Assembly (NCBI GenBank): GCA_028023455.1
Contig: JAQFVV010000111.1
Coordinates: 3,645,443-3,709,442, forward strand
DNA from: Epiperipatus broadwayi
Taxonomy: Eukaryota > Onychophora > Udeonychophora > Euonychophora > Peripatidae
Length of the DNA stretch: 64,000 nt
Direction of reading: 5' to 3'
Shown here piece by piece: positions 37,496-50,295 of this stretch (the stretch's first letter is position 1; each line of letters opens with the position of its first letter). The notes under the pieces were generated by a model. It was not told where the DNA came from, did not search any database, and worked only from the letters and a program-made list of their open reading frames with translations. The translations under genes and the position numbers were made by a program.

Positions 37496-38433
37496 TGTTT
37501 TTTACTTCTACTTATTACATGGTCATCATTTCTAGTGTATGGAGAGTTTTGTCTATTTTAATATGTTTACTTCTAGTTATGATTAATTTATCAACAGGTT
37601 AAAATTACAAAGTTTGTTTTTATCTAAATATAAGTAGATTCATGCCATAGGGTTTTATACCATTCTTTGCCATTTTGCATTTGGTTTCAACTTTTCTTTT
37701 TTTGAGTGTGTTCATTTTTATCACCTACTTTTAAGCCTAGTCTCTCATTTTCCATGACTTATCTATTTTATTCTCAGTTCATTAATTGGTTATTTATTTA
37801 TTTATTGGTCTCAACTTATTATATTATTCATATTTTTCAATTTACATTCACTACTTCAAATATGATTTCCCTTTAATGTGTTTGTTTTAGGTAATTTAAA
37901 GTTATTAGGTTCACTCATTTGAGCAGTGGTTCAAAGAAAAAGGAAATTATTTTTTTATCGCAAGTTCAATAGCTGGACATCCATGGAAACTTCATGTTTT
38001 TGCTGCTAAAGTTAGAGCACAGATGTAAGGGGCAGTCTGTTTCATGAAATACAGATGGTCACATCTTACTACAGTCAGACCTAGAGGCTTCTAGTAGAAT
38101 GCTGTCAATATCATGATGAAATACACAATCGATGACTATATCTCCAATGGAATAGCTCTATATCCAGCTGTTAAATCTAGATACAATTTGGGCTAGTTTA
38201 TCCAGATCAATCCTCCTTTCTTGTTTCATTATGCCTCAGTATTCAAACCCAGGGAGTAATCACTTTGCCTCTTTTCAGGGATAAAATTATTCAAGTGAAT
38301 GACTATCGCATCTCCATATAGATGATGATTGATTATCATACTCTCCAAATACCTTCCAACATCACTGCGTATAGAATAAGGTGTGCCAGTGCATGTATTC
38401 CAAATTACATATTAATTGGTGTGAATGCATGTC
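37496..38433. other. Unassigned DNA of moderate complexity
   Basis: This may continue the retroelement's 5' region. No open frame or repeat partner in this window is recognised. Confidence 0.35.
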
Positions 38434-38735
<302 letters not shown>

Positions 38736-38753
38736 TGAGCTAGAGACCAGATT

Positions 38754-39340
38754 AAAAAGATTGATAACCATTAACATGAACTGGACAGCAATGATTATTT
38801 AAATGTGCCTCTAAATAAAGTTGATTTATCCAGTTAGCTTTGAGGTTATTTAGAGTTTTTTTTTTTTTCATTTTTGTAAATAACTAATGTCAAGATGTGA
38901 CTTTCTACCATTGGGATAGGGATTGTGATCTTAACTATTTTTCATTAACAATATGGTAGAAAGCCATCCACTACATACTTAATTATACAGTTTATTATTG
39001 TTAGACCATTTTATAACATTTATTAATTAAGAAAAAAAATTAAAATGGTCTAACTATAATAAACTGTATAATTAAGTATGTCAATGATGGCTTCCTACCA
39101 TATTGTTAATGAAAAATAGTTAAGATCACAATTTCTATCCCAATGGTAGAAAGTCACATTTTAACATTAATTATTTATAAAAATGGAAAAAAACAACTCT
39201 AATTAACATTAATTATTTACAAAAATGGGAAAAAACAACTCTAAATAACCTCAAAGCTAACTGGATAAATCAACTTTATTTAGAGACACATTTAAATAAT
39301 CATTGCTGTCCAGTTCATGTTAATGGTTATCAATCTTTTT
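38754..39340. repeat. Complete foldback element, arms about 270-300 bp
   Basis: The outer end AAAAAGATTGATAACCATTA (from 38754) is exactly complemented at 39321-39340. Pairing continues inward through TGGACAGCAATGATTATTTA, GTTAGCTTTGAGGTTATTTA, TTTCTACCATTGGGATAG, AACAATATGGTAGAAAGCC and ATACTTAATTATACAGTTTA to a centre near 39025. The right arm has an extra tandem copy of about 53 bp (39166-39245). No protein is encoded. It starts right after the GAT end of the AAT microsatellite. No target-site duplication was seen. Near-perfect outer arms suggest recent origin or gene conversion. Confidence 0.9.
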
Positions 39341-39589
39341 GGGGATGCCTCATATCCATGGATGACTCTAAAGTTGATAGGAAAGAGCATCAATACAAGA
39401 ATATTAATCATTCACACTGATAAATAAATAATGTATAATGATTATTAGTCAATAATAAACAGCTAACACAAATCATGTCCTGCAGCTAGGGCATGCTAAT
39501 ATGGAATATAATCAAAAATATTACCTTTATTCCATATTATGATGGTCAATGCCAAGTTGAAAGAAGGGCAAGTTGATCTAAATTTTATT
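39341..39589. other. Unassigned DNA
   Basis: Nothing recognised. Confidence 0.4.
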
Positions 39590-40699
39590 CAGTAACAAAA
39601 AAAAATTCCATTGAATTATGTTGATTAAAATTCAATGAGTCTGGTGGCAATGTCCTCCATATTTACAGTCTCTTGTTTTCAATATAGATCTGCTTGGGTA
39701 AAATACTATTCAATTGTTGGAGTTGTGGATAGTCACACTTAAGATAATAACACTGCCACATTCTCCCATTAATCTCTTCTGATTTATCAGTAGGTATTTT
39801 GTAAAAGTGAGTAGATCTTCCTTTAGGCTTTATAGAAATAGACAAATTAAGTCACTGTATTTCCATGGCCATAGTAATGGCATTCGGTCCCACTATGGCA
39901 TCAGTACTTTAGCCAGAATACACCATACAGTAATCGATACTGTGTGTACATTTCATTTAATTACAGTTTGGCATTTATTAGCTATATGTATATATGAAAT
40001 TACTTGATAATTCTCTTTAGTTGTTAGTGGTGGTTTCTTTTCTTCTCATGTATGAATAAGTTTGATGTTTCTTTGATATTAATTTGCAATAATTTACTTG
40101 TTTTTCTAAATTTCATGGGTTTCTTTATTCACATTCAATTCAGTTGTTGATCTTACTTTCTCTTTAATTTACACTATTTAAGATTTTTTTTTACCTTTTT
40201 AGAGTGCATCAATCATTTCCTTTGGTCTTCAAAATTCAGCTATTACAAAAGCATTATTTCGAAAAGATCTAGGATAAAGACTCAATTTGTTTTGGTATAG
40301 AGTTCAGTTTGAAAATGAGATCAGTTTATTTCCAGTTTTGGTGTATTCAATCTTGCATATCTTTTTACATTGACATAGCTGCATATTGTTGTGTATATTA
40401 TGTATGTAAAAAAATAAAATTTTCAAAAAAGTCAAATGTTACATGACTTAATTTAATAAGCTTGTGTTTACAAATGTTATTTATAGAGTTTGCAAAACAA
40501 AGTCTTAACAAAGCTTGATAAGAATATGTTTGTGAGCTTTATATATAACATATTACATATGTAGTGGTTGGGATTCTAATTTTGTTTTCCACACTTGGTT
40601 GTTTAGTGACTAACTTGACATTGAATCATCATTTTGCACATCTGGTTTAATGTCTGCATTATTGTACAACTTACTTCATGATGTACAATACACTGACTT
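39590..40699. repeat. Dispersed repeat Q, copy 2 (first part)
   Basis: Collinear with 30225-31130. It contains an extra AT-rich block at about 40408-40550, flanked by similar TATTATGTATGTA/TATTACATATGTA ends, which look like a target duplication of a small insertion. The minus strand at 39845-39663 keeps a 60-codon frame (KPKGRSTHFYKIPTDKSEEI) homologous to the copy 1 reading. Confidence 0.75.
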
Positions 40700-41607
40700 T
40701 AAAAAAAAAAAAAAAAAAAAATTAAGGTTTATTAATAATAGGTATATACAAATGTTTTCAGTGATAGTTATACATGTTTATATTGTTATAGGTTCTCCAA
40801 GAGTTTGTGTAGATTGAGATGAGGCATTTTTATGTTCATACATTATTCAGATATTTGCATGTTTCTTTTACCTGTTATATGGTTTATCAATCATTAGGAT
40901 TGATGTCTTTTTGTAGGTAGGATATTTTGAGCAGTTTCCATGTTTCTTCATGTAGAAACTTTGAGGAGAGCATTCTGTCTTTCTTTTGTAGTTTTGAAAG
41001 GGTAGCAAGGAAGAAACAGTTTGCTTCTGGCTGTGGGATGCTAAACTTTAATTTACATCTTGTCACCCAGATAGAATATGTAACAAATATTGCTATCCTA
41101 ATGGTGGGGAAGTCTCTTTCCTTAATACACTCTTTGATTGTTAGAATTTTATAGTAATCAATAATACTATTTTGAGATATTATGAGTTTAATCCTTCCCA
41201 ATCCCATGCAAGAAAGCACAATGTGTTCAAATGTTTCTTCATGCATTAAGCAGTTTGAACAAATGGGGTCTATGTTTCTTATACCTCTTTTGTAATACAG
41301 AAACCAATTGGTATGCATTGCATTTAGGTTCACCTTTATTAGATAGTCGAGGAATTTGGGTTCCAACTTCCAGAATTAAAATAAGGTGGTGATTCTGTAA
41401 TTGGGACAGCCAAGACTTGGTTTAATTTGAGGTAGTTTAGGGCTTATTAAATTGTGTGCATCCCATATGTTAATTTTGTTTTTGAATACGTCAGTAGTGG
41501 TGCTGTTATGTTGTTTTAGAAGGGAAATTAATTGGTCTAGCCAACTAGCTTTGATAGGAGGGAGAGTGTCTGTAGGTATCACCTCTCTTAATATTAGGGG
41601 TTGGGTT
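40700..41607 (-). mobile_element. LINE-like retroelement 3' fragment inserted in repeat Q
   Basis: Repeat Q is interrupted exactly here: CACTGACTTT before, GGTTTGGTATTAATATAG after, adjacent in copy 1. On the minus strand two frames (41582-41376 and 41366-40887) read with an apparent frameshift between them. The second contains a C-x2-C-x8-H-x4-C zinc-binding motif (CSNCLMHEETFEHIVLSC) followed by a hydrophobic helix and a basic end, as at the C-termini of many LINE and related reverse transcriptases. The protein ends at the TGA near 40887. The minus-strand 3' terminus is an AATAAA followed by a run of about 20 T (A on the + strand, 40699-40720) rather than the expected A tail. The family is not assigned. 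Confidence 0.6.
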
Positions 41608-41860
41608 TGGTATTAATATAGATATATGCTTGACTAATTTTTTTTAGAAGTGTTTAATTTAAGTTATCATTAATTTTTGTAATCTTTTTCAGTATAAAAG
41701 GAAAAAAATAAAGTTATCATGACATTTAGTGCTTTAGTCTTTAATAAACCAAATATAATCGTGTATATATGGGTGTTTGAAAATGCTAGTATGGTTGGCA
41801 TGGCTTCATTTAGTGATGTTGAATAATGTAGGCTCATTCTGTAGAGTTTTAAGTCACCCT
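41608..41860. repeat. Dispersed repeat Q, copy 2 (second part)
   Basis: It resumes the match to 31120-31270 and, directly joined, to 33981-34095. This shows the uninterrupted organisation of the repeat. Confidence 0.75.
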
Positions 41861-41864
41861 TACA

Positions 41865-41896
<32 letters not shown>

Positions 41897-43082
41897 ACAG
41901 AAAAATACTATCTAAATCTACATTTTTTCCTGTCTAATGCTTTCTATAAATAAAAATTATATTTATTTTTTCATATGCAGTTTAAATTCCCATTGCATTT
42001 CCTTGTGAAACTAAGCTACTAGTATAGTAGATAATCTTAAATTAAAAAAATAAAATATTTAAAATAGAATCATATTTTTAATAAATATTGATATTTATTC
42101 TCTAGAAAAGTTTGGATTGCCATTTGTACTTTTATATTTGATAGAAAAAAATGTCCTAAAAATGAATGATCAGATAAAATTTATGTTCTATTTACATGCT
42201 GTCAGATAGTTATTATATAAAGAAATAATGTAAGACTTGATTTCTAATTTTTTTTAAAAAAAAAAATCTATTATTTCTGCAATTTATTTTATAAAAGTAT
42301 CTTAATTTTTAAATGCACTCAATTAACAACAATATTTGCTATTTATTTACCAGGCTAGAGGTTGATTAATTAATCCTCTTCATTTGGCCTAGGCCACACT
42401 TTTTATATGTCTTCATCTTCTTAGTTCAAAATAATATAACAAAGAACTTATATTATAAAGTATCTTAATTATTCTAAAACAAAACCTCACCTCAATCTTT
42501 CATATTACATCCAAACTATAAAACTTATCTAGCACCTAATAAATATTTATTTTAATAAAACTTTTCTTACAACAGAATTAAAGAGCATAGAAATATTAAA
42601 GCTAAACTCAAGTAATGACAATTTATTTACCTTGAATTTTTTTATATACAATAATAACAATAGCAGTTTATTATAAATAGAAAATTCTCACCATTTATAA
42701 GCATTGTATTGGTATTTAAAAATTGCCAGCCTAACAACTATTAAAACCCAGCTTAGAATAGCAATCAGGTTAAAATTGCTACAGTCAAGTAAAATCAAGA
42801 CAATTTTAATGTTTTACAAAAGCATTCATCTTTGTTAATGTAAGTTTAAACATTAGTTTATTGCATGACTAAGTCTTCAAATGCAGGTATATTAATAATA
42901 GATCATCATCATCAGTAATAGATCATCATTGATTTTTTATCCATATAACAACTTATTTTAATATCAAGTTTAGAGCTATACTATAAACTTTGCTATTGTA
43001 TTTTAAAATGTCACATTATCAGTTATACCACTAAACATCACATGATCAATATCTCATACTAGCACATAAATGTTATTAAGCA
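41861..43082. other. AT-rich non-coding DNA
   Basis: A TA run at about 41864-41890 and a short local duplication of ATAGATCATCAT at about 42899 and 42919. No gene was found. Confidence 0.5.
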
Positions 43083-43408
43083 AAGCAAAACTCTCTCCAT
43101 ACAGTAGTGCTACCCTGTGCCAATCAGAGTAATCAATGGATGTCAGAAGGCTTGTGCCTAAAATCCCTATCTAATGCCTACTCATCCAATATCCCCAGAC
43201 TAGTTTCTGGCTTGTGGCCATCATCCTAAGATCTAGGCACAGTACTCTCAGATCCAAGGCTCCTCACTGATTATGGTCACAAGCCAGAAACTAGTCTGGC
43301 GATATTGGATGAGTAGGCATTAGATAGGGATTTTATTCACAAGCCTTCTGGCATCCATTGATTACTCTGGTTGGCACAGGGTGGCACTACTGTATGGAGT
43401 TTTGCCTT
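43083..43408. repeat. Foldback element, arms about 140 bp
   Basis: The left arm (43083-43220) and right arm (about 43262-43408) are almost exact complements: GCAAAACTCTCTCCATACAG / CTGTATGGAGTTTTGC, CATCCAATATCCCCAGACTA / TAGTCTGGCGATATTGGATG. The loop is about 40 bp. Its CAGAAGGCTTGTGC and GCCTACTCATCCAA segments match 29610-29670, so it is a relative of the 29555-30215 foldback. Confidence 0.9.
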
Positions 43409-43859
43409 GTTTATTATCAGTTATTTTATTACTTTATTGCAAGTGGCATCAGCATCATCTAAATTCAATATGATCAAAGATGTTTTACCATAAAGATATA
43501 ATCAATAACTGGAAAATCTAATAAATGAAAGCTACTTTTTTACTTCCATAATAAAATATCAACCATGAATAATGTACAATTAGCTACAATGTATTTTTAA
43601 TTATCTAAATTTATTACGCTTTTTAAAAAAAAAAAAAAAAAAATTCTTTTCCTAGATGAATTTGTTATCAAATTCAAAATATAATTACATCAACTTTATA
43701 TTGTACCTTATTATAACAATTTTAATGTTGATTTGGTAAAATATATTAATAATCTGGAAATCAACGAAAAGTGAAGACTATAATAAAGATATAATATTGG
43801 TTTAAAAACAATCTTTAATATTTTAATTTTATTTTACTTCATAGATTTTCAATGAAATG
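43409..43859. other. AT-rich non-coding DNA
   Basis: A-run at 43623-43643. Nothing else is seen. Confidence 0.5.
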
Positions 43860-44125
43860 GATGGTTGTGGTTGAAGAGCTGTGGAGTGGAGTAGTTTGAA
43901 GCCTGTCCATTAAAGTATGAAGATTGGCTACTTAATATAAGCTGAGCTATGATTGTATATATGTGTGGAGATGATAATCTGAACCAACTGACGAGTAGTG
44001 GTTAGCACGAAATTCCTATATTGGTGATTATTTATCTTTTCGACGTGTGTGATCAAGTGTATCAGCGGTATGAGATAGCATGAATGGTTGAGGATCGTGT
44101 GAAAGTCTGAGTTCAACCTCTCCCC
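43860..44125 (+). other. GC-richer stretch with tRNA-promoter-like boxes
   Basis: TAGTGGTTAGCAC (about 43996-44008) resembles an A box, and GAGTTCAACCTC (44109-44120) a B box. Their spacing (about 110 bases) is too long for a tRNA but can occur in a diverged SINE. No tail or duplication was seen. Confidence 0.25.
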
Positions 44126-47100
44126 CCTATATATATTACAAATATATGTGTAGGTATGAAAAAGCACGTACTGCAGAAAATAAATTCACATTTCACATCT
44201 TTCTCTAAAATGAACAAACAAACAAAAAAAGTTCTGAGGAATAATTTTATGTTTTTCTTTATTTTTATTTTAAATATATTTTTTAGTAGTTAAAATTTTT
44301 AATTTTGGCTAAATTCCAAATAAAAAATGCTCATATTTATACTTTATGGTAAACTTCTAATTCATTAAAAAATGATTATATGTTAAATACACTAAAAACA
44401 GATAATAAAGAACATAATTAACTAAATTTTAAATTCTTCATAAATATTTTGAACTCAGGTCTTGTGGACTTAACATTTTTGATTGCAGTAAAAGCTACAT
44501 GAAGGAGATTTTTAAAAAAAATGTAGAACTGAATGTAAATATAGTATTAGAAACTTTTTCTTTGTAACTTGATAAACAGATATTGGACTTTTTCAATTTA
44601 TAGAGTCGGTCAAACGTCTTCTCTTCAAAGTAAAAAAATAATTAGCAATAATTTTCTTCGACCACAGGATTATTGATTTCACTTAATAGTAAAATTTCTT
44701 TTCCCTCCTGACAATTTAGATTCTGAGAAGAGTTCTCAAAAGATTATACTGAGGAAAAGAGTACAGTAATGTTATTATTATTGTCAATTCCATCAATAAT
44801 TAACAGTAATAATTTATATAAAAATATTTTTATGAGAAATATGTTGTCATACTTTTCAAAAGACAGTCCAAATATCTATTTAAAAAAAAAATCTACTTTT
44901 TTCTTTAAAAAAAGATATTGCTTAGAACTGCTTTTAATAGTTGATAAAGAAGCAACTAACTTGAACTTAAAATTGACAAGATGTAGTGAATCCGAATAAA
45001 TTGCTTTTAATTTATAGATTTGATATTGATGACTGAATGAGTGCTTATAGAAATATTACTTTTAAAACTTTACCTAAGAGAAAATAATAAACTTGCACAT
45101 TTTTATATTATATATCTATATTTATTTATCTGTCAATCTATATGCCATTTCTCTGTTTATTTAATTACCTCTCTGGAAATATGTGTGTGTGTGTGTGTTT
45201 GTAAAATGACTGATATTTAGATAATACAAAATTAATTATGTTAGTGATTGAAACGATTGAAACCAAAAAATAGAATTATAAAGATGGAATTATATTTAGA
45301 ATTGAAAATAAACACACAAAACTAAAATTAATTTTTCAAGTTTAAACAATAATCTTGGAAAGAGAAGGATATACACCTTTATTCTGGTTAGCAAGGACAA
45401 TCATAAAGCAAGAAGATCACATAAAAATCAAGATATAATAATGATTTTTATGGGAAAAAATTTAGCTCATTCACGTGGTTAAAAATTACATCATAAATTA
45501 TTAATATTGAATTGACAAATAACTTATCTAGTATACATAGTAGTAAAAAAAAGCCTAATGGACAATATATGCATGTATAAACTATGGTATATGTGTGTTA
45601 TGCAGATATGCACTTAAAGATGTATGTAAGTAAGATAATGCAACTTAAATAATGTAAAAAGAAAAAAAAAACAATTACCATAGCATTGATTTTTCTTATA
45701 ATCCATCCATTCAACATTCATTGCAATCCAGTTTTCTATATCATTATTTGCTCATTCTAAAGGTCGTCTTTTGTGTTTTAAATCTTTTAAAAACATGGGA
45801 TTTTATGGAGAAATACAACAAGTGTTGATGGCTAACAATCTCTAGAGAAAAAATTTAAAATAAATAGCTGGGTTTTTTCTTTTTCTTTTTGTACACCATA
45901 TAATAATATCTCATTTGTTGATTTAAGACATTTTTAGATTTGATATTACAATTGAAAACATATGTAGGTGTAAAATAATTATTTTTAGTATAATTAAAAA
46001 AAAAAAGTTTTTTCATTAGGCAAACATACAGAAAAATAATCTAGAAAAAAAAAAGCTTGTTGTTGACAATCACAAAATTGATAACTGTTGTGGGGGGGGG
46101 GACCCATATTGAAGTTTCATTATTTAAAAATTGATAATCTTATTTATGTAAAATTATATTATTTGTAAAAATTACTTAGAATTAAAATAATAATATTTAA
46201 AAATATTTGGCTCAACTATACTGCTGTGACTATAATGTCTTGTTATTTATTAGCAGTATGGAAGTATAGCTAAATTATAGAAATGTACATGACAGAATCA
46301 TATTCCTGCACTTAATATAAAAAAAATTAAATTTCTAACATACTAAAACAAAGGGGGGGGGGAATGTTTCTAATGCATTCTGTTTTTGCATATTTTAATC
46401 AATATTTAAATATTTTTTAATAATGTGTATTATGGAGATCTAAATAAATAGTATTTTATATACAAATATGCCACATTGGCATTTTGTTTTGACAAGATAT
46501 GTCATATTTTATTAAGTGTGGTAGAATTTTTTTAAGATGACATAGATATTTTTTGAATAGTGCAGTAATTGTGAAAGTGGAGATACAAACTATTCAAATA
46601 AATATAGAAAGATATAAATCTTTTTCAGTTTGTTTATTTGCATTTTTATCATACAAATATTATTATTAACATGAGAATATATGCTCAATTTTTTTAACTG
46701 CAGATACATATACACTAATAGTTTCAATATGATTAAAATTAGCATAAAGGTTTTAATACAAAATTGTTTGACTAAATACATTAGCTAATACTAACAGTGA
46801 AGATAATTTAAAATTAAATATTAATATTATATTACCAAAATGAATTTTCAGTTTTATGCTGAATGAAATTTCAATTTTTTTTCTATATTTTTATATATTA
46901 TAGTGATAATGTTCACTGTTTCTTAAAAATTACAAAATGTTTTAAAACTGAACAGGGAGATTAGATGTTATTTTTAATTTAGGTTTAGTAATTTTTGATC
47001 ATATAATGTTCATTATTACTAGAATAATGCATGGAATTTTTTTGTCAAAATAATAATTATAATATCTAAATTATAATATGAAAATCGAAATTTTTTGTCA

Positions 47101-47172
47101 TAAGCCCAGTAACTTTTATAAAAATTTTCCCCAATAAAAGTAAATACTTATAGTTTTTAAACTAATATACAC
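44126..47172. other. AT-rich non-coding DNA
   Basis: About 3 kb with no gene. It contains a short GT microsatellite (about 45183-45200) and two pure G-runs (about 46092-46101 and 46353-46361), which are unusual in this composition. A 76-codon opening at 44769-44999 is AT-driven and unsupported. Confidence 0.5.
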
Positions 47173-50100
47173 ATTTTACAGCCTCCAGGGAATAAAAGCC
47201 ATGATTTATTTTTGTCTGTCATAATTGTATGTATCTATTGGAAAAATATTTATCATTTACACAAACACTCATTCTGCCTTATCAGGCAACTGATAAGAAA
47301 GACCATGGTGTTTCTTGATCTTAAACTCAGAGGTAAAAAGCTAATAAATTCACCATGCTTGTTAATGCATGTTGATGAGCAGCCCATCCATGTTCATATA
47401 CTATATGAATAATCACACAGTAGTAAGAGCGGCAATGAAAAGAATGATGGACATTAAGAATTTGCCTTGCTCAGTTCCTTTAAAGCCTCTAAGGCAGCAG
47501 TTGGTGGTTGAAGGTGGAGGGTGATAAGAATCCCATGATTGTGGACCCAGGCTACCACTTGATGATGATTGTTTATTTAGGTACTTGCAACTGTAGATCA
47601 CTTTCAAGTGAAAAAAGATTGCAAGTATTAGAAAAACTGTCTTATATTAAATGGTACATTATCGGATTTTGTGAAGTTAGAAGAAAAGGTGAAGAGACAA
47701 TTGATTTAAAAAGTGGACAGGTATTCCATTATAAAGGCACAAATATTGCAAATACAAGTGGAATAGGATTCAATATAAATAAAAAGTGGAAGAACAACAT
47801 TGTGAAGATTGATGGTGTATCGGACAGAGTGGCAAGATTAGTTACACAAATTAACAGCAGATACCAAATGCAGAAAATTCAAGTTTATGCCCCAACAAGT
47901 TCTCATAATGATGAAGTAGTAGAAGATTTCTAAATGGATGTACAAAAGGCTTTTGATCAGAGTAAACAACATTTTAAAATTGTTATGGGAGACTTTAATG
48001 CTAGAATTGGTAAAGAAATGAAAGATGAAAGTGCTGTAGGTAATTTTGTTTTGGTTATGGTAATGGAAATGAAAGAGAACATAGACTTGTGGAGTTTGCA
48101 GAAAAAAATTCATATTATGAATTCTTTTTTTGAGAAAAATGTTAGAAGAAAATGGACAAGGAAGCATCCAAATAAAAGTACAGCAAAATTAGATTATATT
48201 TTGACTAACAAAAAAGACATATTTCAAGGTTGTAATGTTCTTAATAAATTTAACACAGGAAGTGATCATCGATTAGTAAGATGTAATATATGTTTTAATG
48301 CAAAACTAGAGAGACAAATATTATTAAGAAAAACAATATTTACAGTTGATATTTCTAATCTTCAGAAACATTCTAATGAATTTAAATTAGAACTTACAAA
48401 TCGGTTTCAAGTTTTAGTAAATATGAAAATAACTGATACACTTTTAAAAACTGCAACAAAGATTGCTGGTAGATAAAAAGCAGTAATTGACCAATACAAT
48501 TTCCACTGAAATTAGAGAATTTATGAAGAAAAGAAAAAATATGAAGATATACAAAAATGATGCATTGAAAAAGATTGAATATCTCAAATTTTGTAAAATG
48601 ATGTGGAAAAGAGTTGAAAATGATATAAGAAAGTATAACAATAAACTAGCAAGGAAAGCTGTAGAAGAGAACAAAAGTCTCAAGTGTGTAAAACAACATT
48701 TTGGTATTGGTAGAAAATTTATATCAGCAATAAAAAAAGATGGAATTATTACTAAAAAAAGAGATGACATCATGAAATGGGTAAAAGACTTTTATCAAGA
48801 ATTATATAGTAATAAAGAACAAGTACCTCCTATATCTATTACATCTTCCTAATTACCCAGAATTTTAAATGAAGAAGTGAGACATGTAATTAAATGTATG
48901 AAGGAAAAAAGGCTCCAGGTAATGATAGAATTATAATTGATGTATTAAAACAAGCAGGTGAAGAAATATAATTTTTTTTTACCAAAGTTATATATCTAGA
49001 TGTCTAAATGATAAAGATGGTCCAGATGATTGGAATAATGCAGTACTAATATTAATATTTAAAAAAGGTGATTAAAAAATATTAGAAATTACAGACCTAT
49101 CAGCCTTTTATCAGTTTTATACAAAAATTTTACCAAGATAATTACAACTCATCTACAGTGAATATTGGATTCCCTCTCAGGAAAACAAATTGGATTTAAA
49201 AGTGATTTTAGTACAATAGATCACATCCAGGTATTGAGAGAAGTTATAGAAAGAACAAATGAATATGAGTTGCCATTATGCTTTCGATTTGTAGATTATG
49301 AAAAAGCATTTGATTCTATAAACATTTTTTCAGTGATTAAAGCATTGGATCATCAAGGTGTAGATCCAAGATATTGTCTTATTTTAAAGAATATTTATAA
49401 AAATGCAACAGCAACAATTAGATTACATTATGATACTGGGAAAGTCAGCATTGAGAAGGGTGCAAGTGCTGCATGAAATATTTTGTGGATTAAAATGGGT
49501 AGCTAAAGGAATGAAAATAAATGAAGATTATTTAAGTCATTTGCAGTTGATGTAGTTATTTTTGCAAATAATACTTTAGAGCTGCAGGAAATGTTGCAGG
49601 AGTTATCAGAAGAAAGTAGGAAAGTAGGACTAAAGATAAATGTTACAAAGACTAAAGTAATGTTTAATGGATTTTTTCAAAACATGAAATTAAAAATTTA
49701 TTATGATGAGTTAGAAGAAGTTAACAGCTACAAATACATTGGTCAGATTATTAATACATATGCAAATATAATGAATGAAATTAATCATAGAATTAAACTT
49801 TGTTAGAGTGCTTTTGGTAAAAATGACTTGATACTAAAAGAAAATGCCCTATGTGTTTGAAAAAAAAAAGGTTTTTAATAAATGTCTTTTACCAGTTCTT
49901 ACTTAATAGAAGAGCAATACAGAGACTTCAGACTAATCAAAGAAGTATTAAAAGATGCATGTTGGGAGTAATGAGAAGAGATCAACAACACAATATATAG
50001 GTAAGAGAACAAACAGGTGTTGCTGACCTCATTGAAAAAATTAAAAGATTGAAGTGAAGTTGGGCTGAACATATTGCTAGAAGAGATGATAATAGATAAA

Positions 50101-50295
50101 CAATTGAAATCTTAAATTGGATTGAAAAAGAGTGCAAAAGACCCAGAAAGAGACTACATGTGAGATAAATGGATAAAATAAGAAAGTGTGCATGGATGAT
50201 GTGGAGAAGAAAAGCTAAAGATCAGAGAAAATCAAAGGAAATTGGAGAGACCTTCATCCTGCAGAAGATTGATAATGGTTGATGATGATGATATA
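47173..50295 (+). mobile_element. RTE-clade LINE, copy C: long, decayed, 5' module inverted
   Basis: From 47491 it is collinear with copy B (from 20725) through endonuclease, reverse transcriptase and C-terminal region, to GATTGATAATGGTTGATGATG at about 50292. The segment in front, 47173-47490, is the reverse complement of copy B 20394-20716. For example, ACAGCCTCCAGGGAATAA at 47179 matches the complement of 20698-20715, and CTCAGTTCCTTTAAAGCCTC matches the complement of 20395-20414. So the same module is present in opposite orientation in the two copies. Confidence 0.9.
47508..50283 (+). pseudogene. LINE endonuclease-reverse transcriptase ORF of copy C, heavily broken
   Basis: Endonuclease landmarks remain: LGTCNCRSL, IIGFCEVRRK, VYAPTSSHND, MGDFNARIG, KLDYILTNKK and SDHRLVR, with the arginine that copy B lost. 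Breaks include a TAA at 47931-47933 replacing a tyrosine codon, two compensating indels around 48048-48105, and an inserted base making TAG-TAA at about 48470-48476. In the reverse transcriptase, FVDYEKAFDS (motif A) survives, but the RQGD region is deleted (about 49460) and the FADD region is shortened (about 49540). The C-terminal region carries several stops. It is older or less constrained than copies B and D and has no coding potential. Confidence 0.88.

Noticed and set aside
44769-44999. 76-codon + strand frame
   Set aside because: AT-rich, Lys/Leu/Ser-biased, no domain, no splice context and no partner sequence.
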